Positions 34,401 to 46,457 of a stretch of DNA of 64,000 bases are shown here, in pieces (position 1 is the stretch's first letter; the number at the start of each line of letters is the position of its first letter). Source of the stretch: Artemisia argyi (Eukaryota > Streptophyta > Magnoliopsida > Asterales > Asteraceae); the NCBI GenBank assembly GCA_030686995.1, contig CM060680.1, forward strand, positions 200,061,322 through 200,125,321, read 5' to 3'. The notes under the pieces are model-generated. The model had not been told where the DNA came from and did no database searches. It saw only the letters and a list, made by a program, of their open reading frames with translations. The position numbers and the translations under genes are program-made.

Positions 34401-35626
34401 GACCAACATGTTCCTAAGAAACGGAAAATGAAGTCTTACATAGTTAGTCGTTAAGTCTGATATCTCAGAAATGACCAAATTATTTTTGTGTTTTATCTAA
34501 CTTAAACAATATTTTATGTCAAAGTATGTCCAAATATGCAATGCTCCTCGGGGCACAAGTACATACAGATAAAAACATGCAGCTTTCTGTTCTGATCTAG
34601 CCAGAAAATAAATATGAACGTAATGATGTATATCTTTTAAGAAACATACCACTATGTCTCCATTAGCAAGCATCATATATTTAACATCATTTTTCGCAAG
34701 TCCACCTGAGGTGCTAGCATCAAGACTTCCTCTATCAACTAACATGGCATCCTTACTGGATTCGATTGGAATGAATTTTCCTCCAATTGTTGATGTTGAT
34801 CCTTGAAATGCTTTCTCGGGTTTCCTTCTCGACCAAAGAGCTTCATCTGCCTCAGCAATTCGAGCAAAAAAATGGGATTTTTTAAATCTTATCAACAACT
34901 CTTCCGCCTGTTCCTGCTTGCTTGGGGTTAAGCATGCTATGATATGAACTTGTTCACCTGATTACAAAATAGTAAAGTTTTACCACAAAGCGGAAAAGAG
35001 AAGAAATAGGTTATAAAGATAAACAACTACCTGGAAAAACAAATGGGCGATCCAAGGATCTAAATGACAGCATATCTGATTCCTTACTCCAATCATCAGA
35101 AAGCTCCTCTGCAAAAGCGTTTGAATCTAATGATGACTTGTATTATGAACATCAATTCGCAGATACACAAATTATATTTGCCAGTAAACTGTCTTTTTGA
35201 GAACTAGTAGAAAACTAGCAACTGACTGAGATCAATTTTTCAAGGACAAAATGTCTACTAGTTGCGAGATAATAAACGTCAACATGTTTTCTAAAAGGAA
35301 TCGTAGTTATTCAGAGACCGTTACTTGATAGCGCAAAATAAAGTAATAGAGAAAAGTAGCAAGGGATTACTGCACGGGATGATAATGTGTCCTTCTTCAT
35401 GAACATGGATGTGCTTATCTACAATGGTCAAGCCAGTCTTCGTTCGTAAGCCCCCAAGTCTGCCAGTCTCATTAGCGGATGATGTTACTGGATATACACT
35501 TGCAGCTATAAGATCATCTAATTTTGCAGCCAGCTTCATGTCGTATGATTGTGCTTAAGCTTCTGCCTCCTGATCCGCAGGAAGGGATCCACTCCCAGAA
35601 CATTCGCTGGCCTGACAAGAGTTCCT
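31456..35626 (-). pseudogene. TRIPP-like (TRAPP-II-associated, At3g17900-type) gene, truncated at both ends
   Basis: Nine exons on the minus strand with matching acceptor/donor sites: complement 35371-35626, 35031-35126, 34650-34957, 33226-33781, 32706-32860, 32295-32455, 32093-32226, 31678-31964 and 31456-31556. Diagnostic segments: SDDWSKESD, GEQVHIIACLTPSKQEQAEE, VLLQINIGVDSWKDPV, DPYGDLLKWLLPVQNP, FSVRCGLEGIYIPGRKWRRK, NVSPAHVPDIVIYLDAIT, LLFKQPTNWRPRI, LHASNLTDEDLTLTFLAP and LELLPLTDGIITLD. Lesions: an indel and in-frame TAA in the first exon (near 35557), and a frameshift near 33490 inside the largest exon. The N-terminal exon and last exon are absent. The family assignment is from memory. 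The intact protein would act in Golgi/cytokinesis membrane traffic with the TRAPP-II complex. Confidence 0.65.
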
Positions 35627-35656
35627 CTGAAATGCAAAAGATACGTCTTATTCACT

Positions 35657-35832
35657 TAGAACTTAAATCAATCAATAAGCTTGAACCCATTCGGCACTTG
35701 TTGTTAGTGATCAACTCTTATAAGCCAACAGCTCAGAATATGAAAAACCTTATGATTCGTCCTACTGTGAAGCACACTTTAAGAGACATTTTTGTACCCA
35801 TTCTTGATATCATTCTTAGATTCGAACTTTAG
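35657..35832 (+). other. Conserved exon-like fragment, unidentified (copy B)
   Basis: Open stretch LELKSINKLEPIRHLLLVIN... to RDIFVPILDIILRFEL then TAG. Frame and stop are conserved with 13084-13255. Unrecognised. Confidence 0.3.
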
Positions 35833-36119
35833 GATTACTTATCTTATGTCACCTTCAGGAGTTATTTAAATGCAAATAAGCACTTTTGAGTGTTTGGGTG
35901 GAAAAAACAGCTTATACTTTTGTGCTTATTTTCAGCCAAATAAGCACTTCTTAGCATTTGACACATTTTCATAAGCAAACTGTCACAAGAATCCACACTT
36001 TTCATCATCTTAGCACTTGTTCATTAATCCCTATCACAATGTACCGACCAAAATTATCACTTCTGATTATTCATCATATATCCATTACATCTCGAATACT
36101 TTAACAAAGCTGATCATTA

Positions 36120-36740
36120 GCACCTATATCTACCACTACACATAGGTTGAGTTTAACCAAACCAGCAGTGTAGCGAAGCAGTAGTGTTCATATCTCAACG
36201 CTTCTTTGAGTAGCGTTTATTTAAACATAATCCAAGACGCTAAATTATTTTGACAATGCTGATCAATAGCACCTATATCTACCAGTAGCAGCAACGTTAA
36301 TTTTTCAATGCTTCTTTGAGTAGCGTTTCTAATACTAGCATTTAAACAAAATCCAAAATGCTATACGCTCCAAAACAAACAAGATTTATATTTCAAATGC
36401 TAAACGCTAGTTGCTCCAAAACACTGCGCCGAACATACGGGCATGTTTGCAAAAACTAGCAGTAATACTAGTATCTCTGGGCAGTAGTTGTTCGTTTTAT
36501 TTAATTTTAAAGCTAAACGCTCCTTGCGAAGCAAGCTTATGTTTGGCAGCGCGCGAGCGTTTAGGAGCGTCTTGAAGCAACTAGTTACTAGCGTTTAGTA
36601 TTTTGTACACATATGCTTGTTTGGCAACTAGCATTCCTAATTTTTCTAAACACTCCGAATCAAAACGCTATTTGAAGGAGCATTTACTAGCAACTAGCGT
36701 TTACATTTAATAATTACAACCATACAGCTATGTTACCAAA
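36120..36740. mobile_element. AGCGTTT/AAACGCT-rich foldback region (MITE-like), copy B
   Basis: Counterpart of 13560-14170, with small indels and substitutions. Limits uncertain. Confidence 0.4.
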
Positions 36741-37261
36741 CGCTTTATCTATCTATAGTTCTATACTACAATATAATGCATTTGGGACTATTCTATAATT
36801 AGAAAGGCTTAAAATTCAGATTTTTTTCTTGCTTATTATGGAAATATTTCAAAATTAATTTGTTTGGAAGCAAGTTGGTTAGTAAGCGGTTGGTTGTTCA
36901 AACTAAAATTATTTGGCTTAACCATCTCTAATATCTCTACTTATAAACCATGAAGACAACTAAACGTGTAACCAAATAACCCAAAATATAATCACACGGT
37001 ACCCACCGCCGCATTGTGCGGGTATAGCTTATTGAACTGCTTTTCGCCAAACAATTCCAAACGCTACTAAAGGCTCTTATAAAACACACATTTCACTAAT
37101 CATGTCATCATTTTAAACTCGAATAATAAAATCTAAAATAAGCTATTCAAATTGAATTAACATATACTTCTTCTAATTAGCATTATAATTGACATTTATA
37201 AACCATGAATTCATGATTAGTTAAGTGACGTCATATTTACAAAAGAGGTGACGTCATTATA

Positions 37262-37410
37262 GGTGGAAATGATTATTACCGATCGCAGAAGATGACCGTT
37301 GGAGATTGATTCAGGTAATGTGAATTTATTATTTTTTATTTATTTATTTAACCGGTCAAGTTAATCTATTTTATTTTGTGACAAAGTGTTACATACTTTA
37401 CTGTGTTTGT
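37262..37410. repeat. Single partial unit of the 227-bp repeat (copy B)
   Basis: One partial copy (GTGGAAATGATTATTACCGA to AAAGTGTTACATAC), lacking the segment that links units in A. TGACGTCA occurs just upstream (37226-37255). Confidence 0.8.
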
Positions 37411-38206
37411 TAGTTGAATGTCTTGTTGTTTCGGTTTCGGTTCGGTTTGATTCGGTTTTCGGTTTCTGTTTTGGGTATTTTGATTGTATCTGAGTTGGAA
37501 CTGAAAATGACCGAAGGACCGGACTAAGTTGATGTCTCGGTGTTAGTTGAGTGCTGGTGTGTGGCTCAGTAAAGATGTGTTTTTAATCGAGTATCAACTG
37601 ATTTTTGCTTATTGGATTTGTAATAGCTTTTTTCTTTTGTTAATTTTCGGTTCTTTTACGAAACTGAGAATGGTGGATATGGAATGAACCCGACACAAGA
37701 ACAAGATTTTTCCAAAATAAGAAACCAAGAACTGAACCGCGGGTTTAAATTTCGATTCGGTTTGGATCAGTCTCGGTTATCGTTGATGAATAGACTGTAC
37801 TTAATTACCCTTGTGGGGCTGCTAATAAGCTCGAGGCCAGGGTGGGTCAACTTAGGTTAAGATGCGTGTGAATCACAGATTTTTTATGTGTATTGTAAAA
37901 TTATGTCAAAATTACCAATTCATTTTAAATGCAACTTATCCAATTTTTGTGGGATGTAAGCCTTTGTTTAGTTTGAATAAAATGCATCTTATATTTTATC
38001 GTATAGAGACATGAGTCTGTTATTGGTCATGGTGTTATATAAGAATAGTTTAGACATCTAGAGACGAGCTAGCTTGGACAACTTCTTATAACATCACATG
38101 TATGAGATCAAGTTTAATCCTATAAATTGTTAGAATGTAAGGACTAGTGTATCAGTTGATTTTGCGATCAGAAAAGACATTATGGAACGAAACAATGATC
38201 AATCCC

Positions 38207-38210
<4 letters not shown>

Positions 38211-38255
<45 letters not shown>

Positions 38256-39367
38256 AAAAGATGAATTATATTACTCCAAAACAATATATTCAATATAAGC
38301 AACTCTAAGAGGAGAGGGACAATCCCAAACACCACTTAAACTACCATCTACAAATAAACATAAGCAAGCTTCTATTCAAACAAATCATCAAAACAAACTA
38401 CAATACAAAAACTTGCTATCACCAAAATTCACCAATTTCACCAAGCTAACTAGGATATTCCAACTCTATGACTAATTTTCCTTTTGTAAGATTATCTAGA
38501 CAACCATATTATAGCTACACCCTCACAAATGGCTGGTAGATCCTATCACAAAAAGGCATCCTCATAAGAGAAGAATCACTAGAAGCTAGCTCAATCCAAT
38601 CAAAAGCTACATTTCCACACTCAATTATGAACATATAAACTGAACAACAACCATTATATGAACAAAACTGAACATGGCATCACTTTTGATAGAGCTCTGC
38701 CATATAGCCAAATATAGTAATCCCTATGGATATCTACATTTCCAGGGCTACATTTCGCTCTTGTAAGATTACCTTAAGAACTACATGCAGGTTGCAACTA
38801 CAACCTTATATATAGCACTAGGGTCGTGTCACAAGTGTGGCATCATCACATAAAGATTAAACCAAACACTACAAACTGAAGATCTGCTAACACTTGAAAG
38901 ATCAGGGTAGTCCATCTTTCATGACTCACCCTATCTTCCACATCGAAAGCAGATCCTTAATTAGATCAGCCTACCACAAATTGAACATTCCATTTTGCAA
39001 CTACATTCCTTATAGCAGCAGAATCCTTTACTCTCAGTCCCATCATCTTTATTTTGACAACATCTACAACATTGCAATAAACCTCTTCCCATCTTTTCCT
39101 TTTATCTCTAAAAATCCTTGCATTTCTTTCCCTCCACACATAGTACACACATGCTGCAAACATAAGTCTCCCCACCACACTCCATACATAATTGCCATTT
39201 GGATTGTTAGCCATGATATGAACAATGTTACACCATCTTGAAGGGTAGTTTTCCAGTCCTGTCATTGCTTGAGTTTTCTTCCAAATCTTCAAAGAGTATG
39301 AGCAGTTAAAGAAGAAATGATCATGGTCTTCCATATCTTCAAAGAGTACCATTGTACTTACTCTTAG
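38211..39367 (-). mobile_element. 5'-truncated LINE retrotransposon, copy B
   Basis: Same insertion as 16274-17437, with poly-T at 38211-38254 and the last 135 codons of ORF2 at complement 38966-39373. The protein differs from copy A at one residue (QAMTGLE versus QAMKGLE). Confidence 0.8.
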
Positions 39368-42300
39368 GAGCAACTACATAATCATAGTTGACGTCTTTAT
39401 CTCCTTTTTTTTCAATAGATAACCATGCAATTGTTAAAAAGTTGTTATAATAATTCGGATACATAGTAGCAATACTTTGGCCATTTGTTCAAAATACAAA
39501 GAATAGTAGAGATGTTTCATTATGATTAACTTTGGTTTTCACATTGATAAGTTACATACATGCAAAATTACTTAAACTCTAAAAATCAAGGCCATTCAAA
39601 AGTACCACAAGAAAAACCATAAAAAGTTTGTTACAACTTATATTGCCTAGCTAGTGTTTAATTTATTACGACAAATTTGACACTTACAATAGAGTATATG
39701 ATTATAAATAGTTGTTTATCTTGTCACTCAAATATTTCATATTTGTGATGCGAGTGAGTCATTTATGCCCCCCACATTATGGAAAGGCAGCCGATTGTGA
39801 GCTGGTTCGAGTTACCGGTTATTAACCTTTTGCACATAACTTAGTGTTAAACTAACAAGAGTTCATTAAAAAAAACAAAATTTTACACTGTGGGTGTTTT
39901 GAAGAGAGTATGAACATACCTACCGTCATACCCTGTGCCTTAGGTATATCTGCCTCTGGTCACATGCATCATTTGTTTTATATCAATATAAAAAGTTTAA
40001 ATTAATTGAACTATATATAAAAAGTTAAAAATAAAAATATGAATAATTTTCTATGTTGACACATGCATAAACTTGATTGGGTTCATTAATAATATGCTGG
40101 TGATTTTCTCATCTTTAATTTTGGTTTGGAATCTCTCGTATATTTTTGCAGTTCCAAATCACAAATTTTAAGTTATTTGTGCATGTAAATTGGTTTTTTG
40201 TTCCGTAAATCTTCACTTATCTAAGTGACTAGTTTCGAACATTAATCCAAAACAAAAAATTTCTTTAGTTCTTTTTGTATATCTTACTCTTCTTTTATTT
40301 TTTAAAAGCAAAAGTAAAATAAAACAAAAGCAAAAGCTAATAATGTTGACAACATGTTTGGTTGAAATTTGTATGACAAAAATTTGGATTCAACTCACAT
40401 TTATGGGGATAAGCAAATCCATTCTCCAATAGTAGGATTGTCTGACACACCACTATTTTTTTTTATTCTCTCACATATGTCTAAACTTTTTCTTTTATTT
40501 ATATATAATAATAACTTATTTATTTTATAGTATATTTTATCTAATCTATATCAAATCCAAATCTAAATTCAACCCCAAATCCTAAACCTAAACCTAAACC
40601 ATCTACAAACCAAACGGACCCTGAATCTTAATATATGTGGAATAAAAGACAAAAAGAAAGAATACATATTCTTACCTTGAGACACAACTATGAATGTTTA
40701 GCTTTATGCTAACTTAACTAACATAGTCGACAAACATGTATGATAATTTGAAATGAGTAAAATAACTAACGGGTCCATTTATGATTAAAGCTGATGAAAA
40801 AAAATAAGTGATTGAACATGTTGAATAAAGGAGAAAAAGAAAACAAGCATATAGATTCTTACCTTGCAGAGATAACTATGATTTTATAGCTCTATGTTAG
40901 CACAATATATAATCAAAATATTGTAATTAATTTGAGATGAAATTTTTGACACTTTTATTTATGAGTAGGTTAATCGTCTAAACATTTGAAGTTGCTAAAA
41001 TGTCTAACAATTTGAATAAGAGAATAAGACAACATAAAACAAATACATTAACATCAACAATATTTCTCACTATAGTAACTATTTTAAAGTAAAATTTAAA
41101 GTTAAAGCTAATAAAATGTAAATGGTAATACATGTAGAATAAAGAAGAAAAAAAGAAAACAAATATATATATTCTTACCTTTCAAAAACAATTAAGTATT
41201 TGTAGGTTTAGTATAAAGCTTACATTGTCAAATAAAATTTGACATATTGGTTATGAAGAGTCGGTTAGATGAAGAATAATTGAAATGGCTACACCGAATA
41301 CAATTTACAAAAATATATGCCGCTTCACCTCCGCCTTTGTGGTCAAACACAAACTCTACCCCTCCGTGCCTCTCACGCGATGCCGCCACCTCGTCTCGCC
41401 TACCTATCGCTCTTAATCGACCGGTACGACGTCCAAAATCTTCTCTCCGGCCCTCCACCGTCACGACAGCGACATAATCTACAAATGTCATCACATTTGT
41501 CTTCTGCTAATGCTGAGGTTGATTAGTAAGATCAACAAAAAACACTTTTTTTTTCTAAAGAAAAGATGTGTGAATCTTAGCTATCCATTTTTTCATAAAC
41601 CCCCCCCCCCCCCCCCCCCCCATTTTTTCATTTTTTTTAAACAACATATCTTGTAAACAGTAAATCTTCAAGCAACGAAAAATACACCATCGTGACGAGA
41701 TTTAAATTATCTTTCTATAGATATGCACTTCTAAATACTTTTGACAATTTTTTTTTTCAAAATTCCTGCCCAGAAAAAGCAAACGTGATTTGTAAAATCA
41801 CTTGTGATTTCTTTTTTTCTTGATTTGTAAAATTTTCGTCTAGAAAATCATTTATGATTTATTATTTTTCTATTTGTAAAATCAATTTTGATTTGTTATT
41901 TTTCACATGCCGCGGGCGGCGGGTGATTTTTAAAGTAATAAATCTGTGATTTTTTTGTCGAAAATTTTGAAAAAAATCAACGAAAATATAGAGGATTTAA
42001 TTCTCGTCCACGATGGTATAATTAATTTCGCGTAATAATTAACGGTTTGTGAGATATTTTAATTAAAAAAAACATATGAAAGTGGGTTTTTTTATTTGAT
42101 GAAAAAAATAGATAGCTGAGATTGCATGGTTTGTGTTATTTAGATAAAAAAAATGTTCCATATGAAACTTTTGTCATCTAGATTTATCTTCTGAAAATGA
42201 AGAGCACGGTAATTACATTTCAGTTTTTAAAAGTTTTTTTAACTAGTTAATTATTTAGTTATATTATTTTATTCGATATACATTATGTTTAGAAATGGAA

Positions 42301-42447
42301 AAAAGGAGAAAAAGGGAAAGTAAGTACCGGGTCCCATTGTTTTAAGTTTCCACTACGCTTGGGAAATGTAGCAAAGCTGCCAAAAGCAAATAGGGTTCTT
42401 TTGTATATTGACTATATGTTTAACTGTGCCTGTTCTTTAGATTCTTA
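39368..42447. other. Non-coding DC1 upstream unit, copy B, with empty insertion sites
   Basis: No gene. Holds the unoccupied targets of the copy-A solo LTR (GCCCC at 39767) and hAT-like element (ATAATTTG at 40743), the GC-rich island (41325-41480) and a poly-C run of about 22 (41600-41621). Open frames over the island are not conserved in frame with copy A. Confidence 0.7.
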
Positions 42448-43185
42448 GGCTAAGCATAGTGGTTCATAAAACATCGGTCGAATGGCATGGGCGACCGATT
42501 TTGAAATCGGCCGAGCCCTTTGTGGTTGCTTGGTTAAATATCGGTCAAGGCAATAAAAAACCACAATCGGTCGAAATTATGACCGACTTTTGATACATAC
42601 AAAATTGTTTAAATAACACAAAGAATTGATTCTGCATGCACCTTGATCTCCCTCATTTTTCCACCATTTTCTTCTCGGTCACCACCATTTAATTAGATGA
42701 AAAAGAAGTACGGTAAGTTGTGTAGCATAGTTGGGTTGATCATGGATTATGAGTTGGGAAGACGACAAGACGTGATTATAGTAAGCGTGCATGGTTTAAA
42801 CGTGTGAAGTATAGTCGTATGAATATATTTGGCGAGGTTGCTTGATAAGCAGTAAGTTGGGAATGCAAAATGATAATCAGCATGCATGTTTAGTAAGTTT
42901 TTTGAATGGCTACAAGACATGTTTAGTAAGTTTATCCATGCATATTGGGACTTTATAGCAAGACCTGTATGATTCATGTGATGATCATGCAATTATGGTA
43001 AACTCTTACATGTAAATGGCACGTATTGAATGATTAAGGGCATGTGTGCATGGATTTAGTTAAAACTATGGAGTAAAAAAAAAAAAAAAAAAAAAAAAAG
43101 TTTTGGTCACCACTGTGGCATATGGGTCATGTCTGGTCACCGGAGAGAGAAAACTGACGTAACAGCTGGTGAACTGTGAGTAGCC
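42448..43185. mobile_element. PIF/Harbinger-like non-autonomous element, copy B (738 bp)
   Basis: Same ends and TTA flanks as 22723-23532, with smaller interior: one arm of an internal duplication and part of the right subterminal region are missing. Confidence 0.8.
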
Positions 43186-43374
43186 TTAGGATTGAGGTGA
43201 TTGTGTTCATTTCGTTAGTCATTTTTTTTTGTAAATTAGTTGAAACAGGTTCCAATTTTTAGTTTCTTAGGATTGAGCCGATTGCGGTTATCTCGTTAGT
43301 TGATAAATATTACTGTAATACGTTAGTTAAAACATATAGACTAGTTGAAAAATATTAATACGTTAGTTTATAAA

Positions 43375-43733
43375 TAAATCACGTTGTTCATAAGTTTTCT
43401 AAAGAAAATCATATTATTCATCAGTTTTCTAAAAACAAATCACATTGTTCATCAGTTTTCTAAAAAAAATCACGTTGTTTATCAGTTTTCCAAAAAAAGT
43501 CATGTTGTTTATCAGTTTTCTAAAAAAAAAAAAAAACGGTGTTCATCAGTTTTCTAAAAAAATCACGTTGTTTATCAGTTTTCTAAAAAAAAATCATGTT
43601 ATTCATTGGTTTATCAATTTTCTAAAAAACAAATCACGTTTTTCATCAGTTTTCTAAGAAAGAAATCACGTTGCTCATCATTTTTTTTAAATCACGTTGT
43701 ACATTAGTTCATCAGTTTTCTAAAAAAAATCAT
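43375..43733. repeat. Minisatellite of about 30 bp upstream of the DC1 gene, copy B
   Basis: Tandem AATCACGTTGTTTATCAG plus TTTTCTAAAAAA units, collinear with 23715-24075 but with different A-run lengths and unit number. Confidence 0.9.
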
Positions 43734-43734
43734 A

Positions 43735-43928
43735 CTCCCTCGTCTCAAAATTATTGTCCATATTTCCTTTTTGTGATATCTCAAAATAATTGTTCACTTT
43801 CCTTTTTTAATAAAACTAGAGAATAAAGTAAGGGATATTCTCTTTGAGTGGTTGAAAACTAAAGCGACCCCACTTTTATTAAACTATATGATTTCTCTCT
43901 CATGACAATAATTTTGAGACGGAGAGAG
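43735..43928. mobile_element. Stowaway MITE, copy B (194 bp)
   Basis: CTCCCTCGTCTCAAAATTAT ... TTTGAGACGGAGAGAG with TA on both sides. Same length as the copy-A element. Confidence 0.9.
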
Positions 43929-44804
43929 TAATATTTATCAATTAGATTATAATGTTTATCTGTTTATCAGTTAAAAGTGGAAATAGCAAAAACTGAGCTA
44001 GCAAAATTAAAAGAGGACGCTTGTCACCATGTCATGACTTTTTAGATTTTGTTCACTTTATAAAGGATAATAACCCATATTAGTAATAATATTTTCTCAT
44101 TTTGAGAGTTTTAAGCATAATTATACGTTTTTTATATGTAGTAAAGATAAAAACATTAATTTTATCGAAATACATTACACAAGTAATGACTAAAATACAT
44201 ATATAAAGAGCGCATAATCAACTCATCGGTTCACATATATACCATCTATTCATTTTTTGTGATAATATTTAATGTTGATTTCGCTATGCGTCTTAATCTT
44301 ACCATTAAACTTACTTTTTCTTTATTGACTCTTTTTCAGCCTTTCACTTTAACCAGGCATAGACCCTCTTTCCTAATTCATCTACGGGTCTTGAAAAACA
44401 AAAAAAATGACATATTCTTAATACATGAAAACTATTTTCCTTTCCAAAATTGCTAGTTACGACTATTTATTAGTGTAATTTGTAATTTGGTATTGTAACA
44501 GCTACCATATTAACCATTTTATCTTTATACACCTTTTTCATATTGAGATACAACATAAATAGTAATTGTTAAGAAAACAAAGTATGTTATATAGGTTCTG
44601 TAAACTCAACACGATTCGTATATACCCCTTTTTCTTTTTTAAATGGAGATATTTCAAATTATATTACAGTATCATTAAAGTTTTATAACTGAGATAGATT
44701 GGAGACTATTTTATTTAAGTTAGATCCTAGAGGTATATCATCTAACAATAACATAAAACAAAGAACAAAGACATCAACATCAACAATATTTCTCACTATA
44801 CTAA

Positions 44805-45131
44805 GAGCACTCGGTAAGGTGCCCTTTGCCCGAGTTATAAGTTAACGCAGCCGAATTAAGGGGTGAGTTATTGTACCGAGGGGGTAATTAGTTATTTGCA
44901 AGTTAACGCACCAAATTAAAGGGTGTGAGTTATGGCATAACTCAGGTGAGTTATTATAACACCCCCCCCCCCCCCCAAGTTATGGGATAACCCAGTTTTT
45001 TTTTGTGAGTTATGGCATAACTCAGGTGAGTTACCATACCGTTCCCCTAAAGTTAACGCACCAAGTTAACACCTTAACGCTGACGTGGCACTGAGTTATG
45101 GGATAACTTACCGTCACTTTACCGAGTGCCC
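44805..45131. mobile_element. Tourist-like (PIF/Harbinger) MITE, copy B (327 bp)
   Basis: GAGCACTCGGTAAGGTG ... CACTTTACCGAGTGCCC flanked by TAA (44802-44804 and 45132-45134). The 17-bp ends match with two differences. The flanking ctaa/ctactttaaag context matches the empty site in C (61931-61946). An internal GAGTTATGGCATAACTC unit is duplicated relative to copy A, and the poly-C run is shorter. Confidence 0.85.
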
Positions 45132-46200
45132 TAACTACTTTAAAGTTAAATGTAAAGTTAAAGCTAATAAAATGTAAATGGTAATACATATAAAAGAAGG
45201 AAAAAGAAAACAAACATATATACATATTTTAACTTGCAAAAACAGTTAGGTATTTATGGCTTTACACACATTGTCAATTTACAAAAATATAGTTTGAAAA
45301 AGACTTTTAAACGTGTTAGAACTCTCATAAAGACGTGAGTGTAGCATATTATCTATAAATGGATCATTTTGACATTATAGTTTTAGAAGTATTTGATTCG
45401 CATCTCGGTTCTTATGCACATGTATTAGTTAGTATCACAAATTTTCATTAACATCTAGACATCTAGTCATATACCAGTATTAGACGAATATTCTATGTAT
45501 ATTAGAAAATAATTGTACTTGCGAACTTGTGGTACTGATATAGCCTTTTAAAAGTTCAATTTGTAGTTATTGTGAAAAAAAAAAAATAGTCTATAAGTTA
45601 TAAACGAAAAATGATAAAATTTAAGAATTTAAAAATATAAATCATTAATTTAATGGTAGATGTGTTACCATTATTAATCAAAGGTATATTAATAATGATA
45701 TTTTTCTCATTTTGAAAGTTTTAAACATAATTATATGTTTTTTATATATAGTAAAGATAAGAACATTAATTTTCATCGAAATACATTACACATGTAACGA
45801 CTAAAATACATATGTAAAGAGCGCATAATTAATTAACTCATCGGTTCACATATATACTATCTATTCATTTTTTGTGATAATATTTAATGTCGATTTTGCT
45901 ATGCGTCTTAATCTTACCATTAAACATACTCTTTCTTTATTGACTCTTTTTCTTAAAAAAAAAAAATGGACATATTCTTAATACATGAAAACTATTTTTC
46001 CTTTCTAAAATTGCTAGTTTTGCAACTGTTTATTACTGTAATTTGTAATTTGGTATTGTAGCAGCTACCATATTACTGACAATTTTATCTTTACACACCT
46101 TTTTCATATTGAGAAACAACATAAATAGTTATATTAGTTATATTGTGAAGAATACAAAAGTATGTTATATAGATTCCTTAAACTCAACACGATTCGCATA
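45132..46200. other. DC1 upstream sequence retained in copy B
   Basis: No gene. 45135-45905 is missing from copy A but matches C at about 61937-62390, which supports deletion in A. Confidence 0.65.
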
Positions 46201-46204
46201 TATC

Positions 46205-46242
46205 TCTTTTTCTTTTTCTTTTTCTTTTTCTTTTTATAAATA
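46205..46242 (+). promoter_or_regulatory. DC1 core promoter: (CTTTTT)n and TATAAATA, copy B
   Basis: About five CTTTTT units run into TATAAATA (46235-46242), 216 bp before the ATG at 46458. A second CTTTTT run follows at about 46265-46289. Confidence 0.6.
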
Positions 46243-46457
46243 GAGATATTTCACTTAAACTTTGTCTTTTTCTTTTTCTTTTTCTTTTTTAAAGCAACAA
46301 AACAATTACAAGCAAAGAATCCACTATAACCACTATATAATCTAATCTATATTTTACTCATTTCAACCCATCTCGTCTAACCATCTTTTATATTATTTTG
46401 TTTCTCGCCATCTTTATTTGTCTTCATTTGTTGTTTTTAATCCACCTTAAGTCATAC

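Noticed and set aside
41228..41526. Arg/Ala- and Pro-rich frames over the GC-rich island
   Set aside because: Frame is broken in copy A by a one-base difference; kept only as a non-coding island.
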